64,000 nt of DNA from an uncultured Paracoccaceae bacterium (GCA_947498415.1 CANMKB010000004.1:310001-374000); one strand, 5' to 3'; numbered from the stretch's first letter, positions 16,401 through 25,530 are shown. The notes: a model not told the origin generated them from the letters alone. Program-made: numbers and translations.

Positions 16401-16450
16401 TGTTACACGCTGTTACGTTACGCTCGATTCTGTTGCCTTGTGTTACATAA
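16401..16450. promoter_or_regulatory. Phased direct repeats, probable OmpR-type regulator sites
   Basis: TGTTAC occurs at 16401, 16411 and 16441, and TGTTGC at 16431, so four hexamers sit on a 10-bp grid with one slot (16421) degenerate. OmpR/PhoB-family regulators bind head-to-tail dimers on direct repeats about 10-11 bp apart. The array is in the 235-bp region between the divergent transporter operon and the response regulator gene. Confidence 0.72.
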
Positions 16451-16508
16451 CATTGGCAAAGAGCGGCGGATCGAATGAGGTTACCTGCTGCGCTGGAGGG
16501 AAATAACG

Positions 16509-17246
16509 ATGACGATTCCACGTATTTTGGTGGTCGATGATGACCCTGACATGCGCCAAATGATGACGAAATTTTTGCGCCAAAACGGCACCATCGCTTT
16601 GCCAGCGGCCAACGAGATTGAAGTCCGCAATCATATCCAAGGCGGCCGGGTCGACCTGATTTTATTGGATGTCATGTTGGGGGATGAGAATGGCCTTGAG
16701 ATATGCAAACGTCTGAGGATTGAACAGGATGTACCGATCATCATGGTCTCGGCGTTATCTGCAGATCATCAACGCATGGAAGGCTATGCGGTCGGCGCAG
16801 ATGATTACGTCGTTAAACCGTTCAACCCAGACCTGCTGTTGGCGCGGGTCAAAGCCGTTCTGTCACGTACGCGGCGATCGGCCTCTCTTGTTCATCGGCG
16901 CAATACAAAAACTTTCCAGTTTTGCGATTGGACCTATGACGCCAAATCCAGCGAAGTGCTTTCCCCTCACAACATTCAGGTCGCCTTATCACGACGTGAA
17001 ACAACGCTATTGCAGGTTCTATTGGCCAATCCACACATTCCCCTTACCCGTGAAGAGATTGCAATCAACCTTGATGTGACCGGCGAAGCTATCCCCGCCA
17101 CAGAGGCCTCGGGGCGCGCGATTGATGTCTTGGTTGGGCGCTTACGCAATAAGATTGAGGTAAATCCCAAAGACCCCCAAATTCTCAAAACCGAGCGCGG
17201 CGTAGGCTATGTTTTTTCCGTTGATGTCACGGAACTTGAGAATTGA
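16509..17246 (+). CDS. OmpR-family response regulator
   Basis: 245 residues. The receiver domain (1-120) has the acidic pocket VVDDDPDMR, the phosphoacceptor aspartate in LILLDVML (about residue 55), and the conserved Thr/Ser and Lys positions (SALS; DDYVVKPF). The C-terminal winged HTH (about 140-240) contains LSRRETTLLQVLLANP, then SGRAIDVLVGRLRNKIE and TERGVGYVF. Its stop overlaps the kinase start. With the divergent sugar transporter, the arrangement resembles the GltR-type systems that control glucose uptake in pseudomonads (established for that group; transfer here is inference). Confidence 0.94.
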   Translation: MTIPRILVVDDDPDMRQMMTKFLRQNGTIALPAANEIEVRNHIQGGRVDLILLDVMLGDENGLEICKRLRIEQDVPIIMVSALSADHQRMEGYAVGADDYVVKPFNPDLLLARVKAVLSRTRRSASLVHRRNTKTFQFCDWTYDAKSSEVLSPHNIQVALSRRETTLLQVLLANPHIPLTREEIAINLDVTGEAIPATEASGRAIDVLVGRLRNKIEVNPKDPQILKTERGVGYVFSVDVTELEN

Positions 17247-18706
17247 GTAATTCTCTGAACAGCCTGCGTATGTTTGGCCCTATATTGGTGTTCGTGGCAC
17301 TTGTTACGGGTGCAAGTATGGTGTGGTTTTGGTCAAAATTCACCTCCGATTGGCAAGCCCATCAAGACAATGCCTTTGATGCGGGTGTGGTGCTATATTA
17401 TGCGCTGCAAAATGGGACCTCGTCGCCAGAAGGCGTGACGTTAACTTCGCTTCCAAAGGTCGACCAAATACATGCAACACAAGGTTCTTTTCGCCAAATT
17501 GACGGAGCACCATCGGGCGCACGTATCACCATTGTTCCAATTTCACCGGATGCTGCCAACCAAGTAACAGGTGCGCCTGTGTTGATGGCCATCTTATCTC
17601 CAGACTTAACCTATAGCTTAGCCGACCTGCCACATCGTGATGGACAAACCGCAGCAGAAACCATGGGTGCGGTCACTCAAAAACTGGCAACCTTTTGCAG
17701 CGACCCAATGGTTGTCGTTCGAATGGGAGACAGGGATTGGAAGCGTGTCGATGGGAACCCGGTTTGGGGCTGCGCCGCAGCGCCAGCTGACCTTCGTATT
17801 TTAGTGACTTTAATCGCAGTAATCAGTGTGAGCACCTTGCTGACAATTGCTCTAAATCTCTCTGCGACATTCATAACTTTTGCTGAAAAATTGCGGAACC
17901 GTCGCCGTGTTGGCGGCCCAGCACGTTATGATCCGGAGGGGCCGCAAGAACTGCAATCAATCATTGGCGCTGTGAACAGCTATCTGGAGATTGAGCGCGA
18001 ACAGCTGGCCGGTCGCGCCGCTGTTTTATCGGGGGTTAGCCACGATCTGGGAACACCAGCAGCGCGTTTGCGATTGCGGGCCGCTTTCATCCAAGAGCGT
18101 GAGCTTCGCCAAAAGTTTGAAGCAGATATCGACAGTATGACCGCCATCATTGAAAGCGTGTTAACCTACACCCATGCCGAAATGGGTGCAGAAAGACCAC
18201 GCAACCTATCCCTCACAGCACTCGTGGAAGCAATCGCCGTCAACTACCAGGATGTAGGGCGACCAGTCACAACGCGCCCTATGGAAGACGTTATCGTACA
18301 GGGTGGGCAATCTATCTTTATGTCTCGTCAGGGTTATGGAGTGGTTTCACATGATCGCGATATTGTCGTCTACGGGCGTCCGGTATCCCTAGAACGCGCA
18401 ATCACTAACCTCGTCGAAAATGCTTTGAAATATGGCCGAAGTGCGACCCTCTCGGTCATCGCAGATGCGCAGACCGCGACCGTATGTGTTGAAGATGAAG
18501 GATCAGATAGCACCGCAACAGAAATCGAAGAATTGCTGTCTCCGTACCAACGTGGTGAAAACACAACAACCATTGATGGGCATGGCCTTGGGCTGACAAT
18601 CGTCGCAACCATCGCAAAACAACATGGTGGCACGCTGACTTTCGAGGATAGCTCAACAGGCGTATCAGCGCGATTGCTCATCCAGCGAAATGAACGGTTG
18701 GCCTAG
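17243..18706 (+). CDS. Sensor histidine kinase
   Basis: 487 residues if the TTG at 17243, which overlaps the regulator's stop, is used; an ATG at 17270 is the alternative. Two membrane helices (LVFVALVTGASMVWFW and LRILVTLIAVISVSTLLTIAL) bracket a periplasmic sensor domain of about 160 residues. The H-box is SHDLGTPAARLR. The catalytic domain has the N-box NLVENALKYG and the G2 box GHGLGLTIV. The G1 box is unusual: DEGSDS lacks the second glycine of DxGxG. The coupled regulator lies immediately upstream. Confidence 0.92.
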   Translation: MSNSLNSLRMFGPILVFVALVTGASMVWFWSKFTSDWQAHQDNAFDAGVVLYYALQNGTSSPEGVTLTSLPKVDQIHATQGSFRQIDGAPSGARITIVPISPDAANQVTGAPVLMAILSPDLTYSLADLPHRDGQTAAETMGAVTQKLATFCSDPMVVVRMGDRDWKRVDGNPVWGCAAAPADLRILVTLIAVISVSTLLTIALNLSATFITFAEKLRNRRRVGGPARYDPEGPQELQSIIGAVNSYLEIEREQLAGRAAVLSGVSHDLGTPAARLRLRAAFIQERELRQKFEADIDSMTAIIESVLTYTHAEMGAERPRNLSLTALVEAIAVNYQDVGRPVTTRPMEDVIVQGGQSIFMSRQGYGVVSHDRDIVVYGRPVSLERAITNLVENALKYGRSATLSVIADAQTATVCVEDEGSDSTATEIEELLSPYQRGENTTTIDGHGLGLTIVATIAKQHGGTLTFEDSSTGVSARLLIQRNERLA

Positions 18707-18808
18707 TTGAGATCAGACGCAGCGCGTCAGAAACTTTTCGGCTGAACAAAAAAGCGTCCGATCAATCTAAACCGTGGCTTAAGCTAGCAGTTACATTGAT
18801 TGTGAAAA

Positions 18809-18883
18809 TGGCTGGGATGGTAGGATTCGAACCTACGGTACACTGTACCAAAAACAGTTGCCTTACCACTTGGCTACATCCCA
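18809..18883 (-). tRNA. tRNA-Gln (TTG anticodon)
   Basis: Read on the minus strand this is a 75-nt tRNA with acceptor stem TGGGATG / CATCCCA, D arm with AAGTGGTAAGGC, anticodon stem-loop CTGTTTTTGGTACAG carrying TTG, a complete T arm with GGTTCGAATCC, and an encoded CCA at the 3' end. It is intact. In alphaproteobacteria it is normally misacylated with Glu and corrected by GatCAB. Confidence 0.95.
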
Positions 18884-19009
18884 ACTGTGAGCGGCTGAAT
18901 ACGACTTGTGGCTGATGTGCGCAAGACCTGATTTGCGGTTTTTTTGCCAAAATAGGAATTTTTTAAAAAGGCTTCATACAGCTGATTTTGCCAACGCCTA
19001 AAAATGAAA

Positions 19010-19028
19010 AAAGCCCCAATGGGGCTTT
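19010..19028 (-). terminator. Rho-independent terminator of the YqeY gene
   Basis: AAAGCCCC (19010-19017) and GGGGCTTT (19021-19028) form an 8-bp stem with a 3-base loop. On the minus strand a T-rich tract (tttcattttta) follows. It lies 65 bp beyond the YqeY stop and before the tRNA-Gln on the same strand. Confidence 0.75.
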
Positions 19029-19092
19029 CTTGGAAAACATGAGTTTTCGCAGATATTTTCAAAGTAAACCTGCGAAAAACACTCTAAGTCAA

Positions 19093-19551
19093 CTAGTTCA
19101 AGCGCGCTTTCACCAGTGCGCCAACCAGACCAAAATCCATTTGGCCAGTGTATTTCGCCTTCAGCGCTCCCATGATCTTGCCCATGTCGCGGATCGAAGA
19201 CGCGCCGACTTCTGCAATGGCCGCGTCGATAGCTGATGCAACTTCATCCTCGGTGAGCTTCTTTGGAAGGAACTCTTCGATGATCTCGATTTCGTCAGTT
19301 TCCCGCTCCGCCAGATCAATGCGGCCGCCCTCTTCATAGGTGCGTGCACTTTCTTGGCGCTGCTTTACCATCTTTGATAGAATTTGCAGGATCTCAGGAT
19401 CGCCAGCACCGTCATCACGGCCTTCAGCTCGCATGGAAATATCCAAATCTTTGATCGCAGCATTGACCAAACGAAGAGTCGACAACCGATGTGTCGCCCG
19501 ATCTTTCATGGCTTGTTTAACCGCGTCATTGAGCGTTGCACGCATACTCAT
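19093..19551 (-). CDS. GatB/YqeY-domain protein
   Basis: 152 residues from ATG 19551 (ATG 19569 adds six residues and is also possible). The whole protein is the helical YqeY domain: LRLVNAAIKDLDI, KMVKQRQESARTYEEGGR, EIEIIEEFLPKKLTEDEV, MGKIMGALKAKYTGQMDFGLV. The domain is homologous to the tRNA-contacting tail of GatB, but the role of the stand-alone protein is not settled. It lies next to tRNA-Gln and is divergent from carA. Confidence 0.92.
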   Translation of the reverse strand: MSMRATLNDAVKQAMKDRATHRLSTLRLVNAAIKDLDISMRAEGRDDGAGDPEILQILSKMVKQRQESARTYEEGGRIDLAERETDEIEIIEEFLPKKLTEDEVASAIDAAIAEVGASSIRDMGKIMGALKAKYTGQMDFGLVGALVKARLN

Positions 19552-19741
19552 GTGTGAAAAATTTCCCATTTCTTCATAGAGCCTAGGACCTTATGCGATA
19601 ACACCTTGAGACGCAACCAGTGGTTAAAAATACCAAACCACTGAAAACTAAGCATTATTTGAACTCGTTAAGACCTTGACCTTAAGGCCTCTGCACCTTA
19701 GTTTCCCGACAATTTGTCCACCCTTCGGAGAGTCGCTGCCC

Positions 19742-20902
19742 ATGACCCAGGTGCCCCCTACCCACCCGACCGCTTGTCTTGCTTTAGCTGATGGAACGGT
19801 ATTCTACGGACGAGGGTTCGGCGCGACCGGCGAAACCGTCGCTGAGCTTTGCTTTAACACTTCCATGACTGGCTATCAGGAAATCATGACTGACCCATCC
19901 TATGCGGGTCAAATCGTGACATTCACTTTCCCTCATATCGGCAACACCGGCGTGAATGTGGAAGACGATGAAACCGGCGATCCGGTGGCGGCTGGTATGG
20001 TCGTGAAATGGGATCCAACAGAGCCGTCGAGCTGGCGATCCAATGGCCATCTTTCGGATTGGCTGGCGTCACGCAACCGCATCGCAATTGGTGGCATCGA
20101 CACACGTCGTTTGACCCGCGCAATTCGGGCGCAAGGCGCTCCGCATGTGGCTTTGGCGCACGATCCAGAAGGTAAGTTTGATGTTGCGTCGTTGGTCGAA
20201 AAGGCCCGCGCATTTTCTGGCCTTGAAGGTCTGGACCTGGCGAAGGAAGTAACCTGCGCCCAAAGCTATAAATGGAACGAAATGCGTTGGGCTTGGCCAG
20301 ATGGTTACCCAAGCCTTGACGCGCCAAAATTCAAGGTTGTCGCCATCGATTTCGGCGCAAAGCGCAACATCCTGCGCTGCTTGGCATCCGTTGGCTGTGA
20401 CGTAACAGTTTTGCCAGCACATGCGACCGCCGAAGAAGTTCTGTCACATCAGCCAGATGGTGTATTCTTGTCAAACGGTCCGGGTGATCCTGCGGCGACC
20501 GGCTCCTATGCCGTGCCGATGATCCAAGACATCCTAAAGGCAAACCTGCCGGTCTTTGGTATTTGCCTTGGCCATCAGATGCTGGCTCTGGCGCTAGGTG
20601 CCAAGACCATCAAAATGAACCACGGCCACCACGGGGCAAACCACCCGGTCAAAGACCACGAAACTGGTAAGGTCGAGATCACCTCGATGAACCACGGCTT
20701 TGCTGTTGATAGCCAAACCTTGCCAGAAGGCGTCTCCGAGACGCATACCTCTTTGTTTGATGGCTCTAACTGCGGTATTCGTATCGCCGATCGCCCGGTG
20801 TACTCGGTTCAGCACCATCCAGAGGCCAGCCCGGGCCCACAAGATAGTTTCTATCTGTTCGAACGCTTCGCAGAATACATGGAACAATCTAAAGCAGCCT
20901 AA
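19742..20902 (+). CDS. carA: Carbamoyl-phosphate synthase small (glutaminase) subunit
   Basis: 386 residues from ATG 19742, with GGAGAG upstream; the extension to 19676 is not needed for the family length. The N-terminal CPSase small-chain domain begins ALADGTVFYGRGFG. The class I amidotransferase domain carries the nucleophile in FGICLGHQM and the His/Glu pair in VQHHPEAS. It releases ammonia from glutamine and passes it to CarB for carbamoyl phosphate, the precursor of pyrimidines and arginine. carB is not in the window. Confidence 0.97.
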   Translation: MTQVPPTHPTACLALADGTVFYGRGFGATGETVAELCFNTSMTGYQEIMTDPSYAGQIVTFTFPHIGNTGVNVEDDETGDPVAAGMVVKWDPTEPSSWRSNGHLSDWLASRNRIAIGGIDTRRLTRAIRAQGAPHVALAHDPEGKFDVASLVEKARAFSGLEGLDLAKEVTCAQSYKWNEMRWAWPDGYPSLDAPKFKVVAIDFGAKRNILRCLASVGCDVTVLPAHATAEEVLSHQPDGVFLSNGPGDPAATGSYAVPMIQDILKANLPVFGICLGHQMLALALGAKTIKMNHGHHGANHPVKDHETGKVEITSMNHGFAVDSQTLPEGVSETHTSLFDGSNCGIRIADRPVYSVQHHPEASPGPQDSFYLFERFAEYMEQSKAA

Positions 20903-20928
20903 TCAGCTTAACTCTGGATTCAGATTTT

Positions 20929-20958
20929 GCCCTCAGCCTGATGCTTCAGTCTGAGGGC
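20929..20958 (+). terminator. Hairpin after carA that includes the next gene's ribosome site
   Basis: GCCCTCAG (20929-20936) pairs with CTGAGGGC (20951-20958), an 8-bp stem with a 14-base loop, followed by tattta. It looks like a weak terminator for carA. The GAGGG in its 3' arm is also the only ribosome site for the gene starting at 20966, so the fold may limit translation of that gene. Confidence 0.55.
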
Positions 20959-20965
20959 TATTTAT

Positions 20966-22858
20966 ATGAGCGATCCAAAGATTCGCCTGCTAAATCCGGT
21001 TTATGTTGCACCGGATACGACGTGCACCTGTGTGGGGCGCCGTTTGATGGAAGACGGCCATATCCCGCCAAACCAATTGCTATTCGCCCTTGAGAAAGAA
21101 CAAGCTTGGCAAACAACCGCCCCTGAAATCTTAAGTGCACAAGGCTGGATCACCCCTGAACAAAAGCGCCACGCCCTCGCCCAACATTTCAAAGCGCAAG
21201 AGGTCGATTTGGAGGCGGCACCGCCCGACTCTCGGTTAAGATCATTGCTGTCACCCGAGTTCTGCTTAAGACATGCGATTGTGCCGTGGATAAACTTAGC
21301 AGGCATGTTAATTTATGCGACGAGCCGCCCGCACAACTTCACGAAAATTCGTGAGACTTTACCCCAAGGCGAGACCGGAACAATGCTCGCCGTTGCTACA
21401 GAAGAGCAGGTCATGTCATCGGTCGAGAATGCCCATCGCACCGATCTGACTTGGGCCACAGAAACACGCGTCAATGAAACCCTTAGCTGTCGCACTTGGG
21501 ACAAGCGCCCCCTCACCCGCGTCGGGCTATGCCTTGCCTTTTTGTCTCTTATTGTCGCTTTTGCCAGCCTTAATTTGACTTACGCCTACCTAACTCTGAC
21601 GGGTTTTGCGGTTGGTTCGCAAATTCTATCCGCTGCAATGAAATGTACAGCTCTGCTGGCAAGTAGGCGTGCGAACGTCGCTATAACTCATGTCCCTCCA
21701 CCAGACGACAAATTACCAAAAATCTCTGTCCTTGTTCCCTTGTATAAGGAAAAGGATATCGCCAATGCGCTACTCCGACGCTTGTCCAAGCTCACCTATC
21801 CCAAGCCGCTGTTGGATGTTGTTCTCGTCTTAGAACAGCAAGATCAGTTAACCAAAGACGTCATCGCTCAGACCGACCTTCCCAGATGGATGTCTGTGAT
21901 CGAGGTTCCCGCAAGCAGTGGTCTCACCACAAAACCGAGGGCTTTGAACTACGCGTTGGATTTCTGCAAAGGGGATATCATTGGGATCTGGGATGCAGAA
22001 GACGCGCCAGCGCCCGATCAGTTGGAACAGGTCGCGCAGCATTTTGCCACAGCCGCGCCTGATGTGGCCTGTCTTCAGGGAATTCTTGATTACTACAACC
22101 CCTACACAAACTGGCTATCACGTTGTTTTACATTGGAATATTCAATGTGGTTTCGCGTCATCCTAAGAGGGATGTCATATCTTGGCGCGGCGATCCCACT
22201 GGGTGGAACAACGCTGTTTATCAAACGTGATGTCATCGAAGAGGTGGGACGCTGGGACGCGCACAATGTAACCGAAGATGCCGATTTGGGCATTCGCCTC
22301 AATCGTTATGGGCATCGCACAGAACTTTTGCGCACTGTCACACAAGAAGAAGCAAACTGCCGCCTTAGACCTTGGATCAAACAACGGTCGCGATGGCTTA
22401 AGGGATATATGGTGACCTATCTCGTCCACATGCGGCGCCCCCGGATTTTGTTGAAAGAGCTTGGGCTACGCAAGTTCATCGGCTTTAACTTTATTTTCCT
22501 GACTACGCTCACACAGTTTCTTCTGGCCCCCATAATCTGGAGCTTTTGGCTGCTTATCTTCGGTATAACCATGCCTTGGGTGGGCGCGCTGCCGCTTGAA
22601 ATGCAATATGCAATTACAGCGCTTTTTATCTGCGTGTCGACGCTTGAGGCCATCATTGCAGCCATTTCAGTCAGGGGTCAGAACCGCCGAAAATTGGTCG
22701 TTTGGGTGATCACTTTGCCAATCTATTTCGCGCTGGCGACGTTTGGCGCCTATAAAGCGCTCTACGAATTGATCACCGATCCATTTTATTGGGATAAAAC
22801 GGCCCATGGTAAAACAGCTGAGGGCCAACTCGCCGAATACTCAGCTATCAGCACTTAG
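20966..22858 (+). CDS. Family 2 glycosyltransferase with MshEN-like N-terminal domain
   Basis: 630 residues. Residues 20-90 look like a MshEN (type II secretion ATPase N-terminal) domain: GRRLMEDGHIPPNQLLFAL, then EILSAQGWITPEQKRHALAQH. In other proteins this fold binds cyclic di-GMP. Two helices (about 185-230) precede a processive GT-A catalytic domain with DAED (343-346), TED (436-438) and QRSRW (473-477), the BcsA-type signature. At least three helices follow. It probably polymerises and extrudes a polysaccharide from a nucleotide sugar at the inner membrane, under second-messenger control (inference). It overlaps the end of the opposing GntR gene by 18 bp. Confidence 0.85.
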   Translation: MSDPKIRLLNPVYVAPDTTCTCVGRRLMEDGHIPPNQLLFALEKEQAWQTTAPEILSAQGWITPEQKRHALAQHFKAQEVDLEAAPPDSRLRSLLSPEFCLRHAIVPWINLAGMLIYATSRPHNFTKIRETLPQGETGTMLAVATEEQVMSSVENAHRTDLTWATETRVNETLSCRTWDKRPLTRVGLCLAFLSLIVAFASLNLTYAYLTLTGFAVGSQILSAAMKCTALLASRRANVAITHVPPPDDKLPKISVLVPLYKEKDIANALLRRLSKLTYPKPLLDVVLVLEQQDQLTKDVIAQTDLPRWMSVIEVPASSGLTTKPRALNYALDFCKGDIIGIWDAEDAPAPDQLEQVAQHFATAAPDVACLQGILDYYNPYTNWLSRCFTLEYSMWFRVILRGMSYLGAAIPLGGTTLFIKRDVIEEVGRWDAHNVTEDADLGIRLNRYGHRTELLRTVTQEEANCRLRPWIKQRSRWLKGYMVTYLVHMRRPRILLKELGLRKFIGFNFIFLTTLTQFLLAPIIWSFWLLIFGITMPWVGALPLEMQYAITALFICVSTLEAIIAAISVRGQNRRKLVVWVITLPIYFALATFGAYKALYELITDPFYWDKTAHGKTAEGQLAEYSAIST

Positions 22859-23479
22859 CTTCAGACGCGTCTCAAAGGCTTGCGAAATGTGCTCTTTCAA
22901 CGCTGCATAGGCGCCATCTTCATCACGATCTGCAATTGCGGATACAATCGCATCGTGTTCGTTCATTGCGACCTCGCCGCGCCCATCCACGGCCAAAGAC
23001 GTTGTCGCCATAAGCGCCATCGAACGGTGAACCAAATCAAGCTGCTGCACCAAGTACCGATTATGCGACGCAAGGTGGATCATCCGGTGGAACCGGCGGT
23101 TCGCCCGGGACAACGCGCTGGGGTCATCCACGATCTTTCGATCATTCACCACCATATCGCGCAATACCCGCACTTCTTCTTCGGTGGCATGACGCGCTGC
23201 AAGGCGCGCCGCGAGCCCTTCGAGTTCAGAGCGCACCGCATAAAGTTCAGACATCTGGTTGTGATCCAGTGAAGCCACAATCAAGCTGCGCCCGTCGCGC
23301 GTAAGCAATGACTGTGTTTCAAGCCGCTGCAATGCTTCACGGATCGGGGTGCGTGAGACGCCAAACCGATCAGCCAAATCGCTTTCGACCAAACGATCAC
23401 CTGGCTTAAAAACACCAACATCAATCGCTTCAAGAATAAGACTATAGGCGTCTTTGTTCTGATGTCTGGTTTGGGACAT
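22841..23479 (-). CDS. GntR-family regulator, FadR/FCD subfamily
   Basis: 212 residues from ATG 23479 (GAGGAG upstream); an in-frame extension to 23524 is unlikely. The N-terminal winged HTH reads LILEAIDVGVFKPGDRLVESDLADRFGVSRTPIREALQRLE. The C-terminal FCD domain has the metal/ligand-binding histidines expected in RFHRMIH, ASHNRYL and EHDAIVSAI, and binds a small carboxylate in relatives. It is convergent with the glycosyltransferase and divergent from the HAD gene. Its targets are not evident. Confidence 0.9.
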   Translation of the reverse strand: MSQTRHQNKDAYSLILEAIDVGVFKPGDRLVESDLADRFGVSRTPIREALQRLETQSLLTRDGRSLIVASLDHNQMSELYAVRSELEGLAARLAARHATEEEVRVLRDMVVNDRKIVDDPSALSRANRRFHRMIHLASHNRYLVQQLDLVHRSMALMATTSLAVDGRGEVAMNEHDAIVSAIADRDEDGAYAALKEHISQAFETRLKLSADS

Positions 23480-23580
23480 ACCCGCGCTCTCCTCTTGCGT
23501 AGCGCCAAGACTATGCACTCTCATTTAGAACATGCAAGCAAAGCATTGACACGGGGCGCTTTCCGCATAGCTTGCGCCGC

Positions 23581-24225
23581 ATGTCAAAGGAAAGCTTTTC
23601 TCACGTCACCACTTGGGTGTTTGATTTAGACAATACGCTATACCCGCCATCGGTGCGGCTGTTTGATCAAATCGAAACCCGCATGACCGCTTATGTCATG
23701 AACGCACTTGGGGTGTCGCGCAGCGATGCTGATCACATGCGAGCACACTATTGGCAGCAGTATGGCACAACACTCGCTGGGCTGATGCGAGAGCATGACA
23801 TAGACCCTGATCCCTACCTGATCGACGTGCACGACATTTCGTTTGCTGAGCTTGAGCCTGACCATCAGCTTGCCACAAATATCCGCAATCTACCGGGTCG
23901 CTGCATTGTCTATACAAACGGCACTGCCCCCTATGCGGAGAAAGTCCTTGAAGGGCGCAAGCTGACCGGATTGTTTGATGCGATTTATGGGATCGAACAT
24001 GCGAATTACCTGCCGAAGCCAGAAAATGCTGCGTTCGAGATCATTTTTACCAAAGATGGGTTGCACACCCAAACAGCAGCCATGTTTGAAGACGATGCGC
24101 GGAACCTGCGTGCACCACATGAAATGGGGATGCAAACAGTGCATGTGTCTCCGACAGAACAAGCGGCCAGCCATATTCACCACCACACCAGCGATCTCAC
24201 CGATTTCCTGTCGCGCCTTTATTGA
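23581..24225 (+). CDS. HAD-superfamily pyrimidine 5'-nucleotidase
   Basis: 214 residues from ATG 23581. Motif I is VFDLDNTLYPP with catalytic Asp15 and Asp17; motif II is IVYTNGT; motif III is the lysine in LPKPENAAF; motif IV is MFEDDARNL. This set matches the SDT1/UmpH-like pyrimidine nucleotidases that dephosphorylate UMP or CMP. No ribosome site is visible before the ATG. TTGACA at 23546, 16 bp from a poor -10, would put transcription start at the ATG, so it may be leaderless. Confidence 0.88.
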   Translation: MSKESFSHVTTWVFDLDNTLYPPSVRLFDQIETRMTAYVMNALGVSRSDADHMRAHYWQQYGTTLAGLMREHDIDPDPYLIDVHDISFAELEPDHQLATNIRNLPGRCIVYTNGTAPYAEKVLEGRKLTGLFDAIYGIEHANYLPKPENAAFEIIFTKDGLHTQTAAMFEDDARNLRAPHEMGMQTVHVSPTEQAASHIHHHTSDLTDFLSRLY

Positions 24226-24321
24226 TCTATCTCAGGGTCAACGAAGGCGCAGATGTGCCAAAGGTGTATTGGCAGCTATGAATGGGCGCACTATGTATGC
24301 CTGAATGGATTGGAGTATCAA

Positions 24322-25521
24322 ATGGCAGATCGTCACTTTGACATAATCGTTTCAGGTGGCGGCATTGCCGGACTGACCGCAGCTGCGTCTTTTGCGGCAG
24401 CAGGGTTCAAGGTGCAATGCATTGATCCGACGCCACCCATTGTCGAACGCGATGCCAAAGGCGCTGATCTGCGCACCACCGCTTTTTTACAACCCGCTAA
24501 GGCTTTGCTGCATACCGCAGGATTGTGGGACAGGCTAAGTGACCATGCCGCGGCCCTGCAAATCATGCGCATCGCAGATGCAGGTGGCGCTGAGCCCAAG
24601 GCACGCATGGTGAAAGATTTCAATGCCATAGATATCTCAGACCAACCCTTTGGATGGAACCTTCCCAACTGGTTGCTACGCCGGGAGTTGGTTGCGCAGC
24701 TGCAAGATACAGACGCCGTTGATTTGCGTTTGGGGGTTGGCACTTCAAAGGTATTCACTCGTCTCAACGAGGCGCGAGTGACGTTAAGCGATGGAACCAC
24801 CAGCACCTGCAAACTGCTTGTCGCCGCAGATGGACGCAATTCGCCGGTGCGCACAGCGGCGGGGATTGATGTAAAAACAAAGCGCTATGGGCAAAAGGCA
24901 TTGGCGTTGGCGGTCACCCACCCGATCCCGCATGAAAACGTGTCGACGGAAATCCACCGCACAGGCGGGCCATTCACCCTTGTACCTTTGCCGGATTACA
25001 ACGGCATGCCCTCTTCGGCTTTGGTCTGGATGGAACGTTCGGCACGTGCCCAAGACTTGTTCCACCTTCCGGATGAAGCCTTTGAAGCTGCGATGACCGA
25101 ACGCAGTGCAGGCTTGTACGGCCCACTTAAATTGGCCTCGCGCCGCACGATCTGGCCCATCATCAGCCAAATCGCTGATCGGTTTCATGGCGAACGCGTC
25201 GCACTCATTGCTGAGGCGGCTCATGTCGTGCCGCCGATTGGGGCACAGGGGCTCAACACCTCTTTGAGTGATCTTCAGGCATTGCTGGATCTTGCCATGG
25301 CACATCCCGAAACGCTTGGCGATCGCAAGATGCTGGAAACCTATAATCGCAAGCGTCATTCCGAAGTCGCTTTGCGTGTCAAAGGGATCGACATGTTGAA
25401 CCGAGCGTCGATGGTTGAAACACCTTTGCTGCGAGATGCGCGGGCAATGGGGTTGAATGCGCTGTATAGTTTGGCACCGGTTCGAAAAACTTTGATGCAA
25501 ATGGGACTTGGGGCCCGCTAG
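24322..25521 (+). CDS. UbiH/VisC-family FAD monooxygenase
   Basis: 399 residues from ATG 24322 (GGAG upstream). The FAD-binding GGGIAGLTAAASFAAAGF starts at about residue 12; the DG motif appears in LLVAADGRNSPVR; and the second FAD motif is AEAAHVVPPIGAQGLNTSLSDLQALL. This is the aromatic hydroxylase fold of the ubiquinone ring hydroxylases (UbiH/UbiF/UbiL). In Rhodobacterales one such protein usually performs several ubiquinone hydroxylations, so that role is likely but the exact ring position is not known. It follows the HAD gene by about 100 bp. Confidence 0.87.
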   Translation: MADRHFDIIVSGGGIAGLTAAASFAAAGFKVQCIDPTPPIVERDAKGADLRTTAFLQPAKALLHTAGLWDRLSDHAAALQIMRIADAGGAEPKARMVKDFNAIDISDQPFGWNLPNWLLRRELVAQLQDTDAVDLRLGVGTSKVFTRLNEARVTLSDGTTSTCKLLVAADGRNSPVRTAAGIDVKTKRYGQKALALAVTHPIPHENVSTEIHRTGGPFTLVPLPDYNGMPSSALVWMERSARAQDLFHLPDEAFEAAMTERSAGLYGPLKLASRRTIWPIISQIADRFHGERVALIAEAAHVVPPIGAQGLNTSLSDLQALLDLAMAHPETLGDRKMLETYNRKRHSEVALRVKGIDMLNRASMVETPLLRDARAMGLNALYSLAPVRKTLMQMGLGAR

Positions 25522-25530
25522 TTTAAAAGG

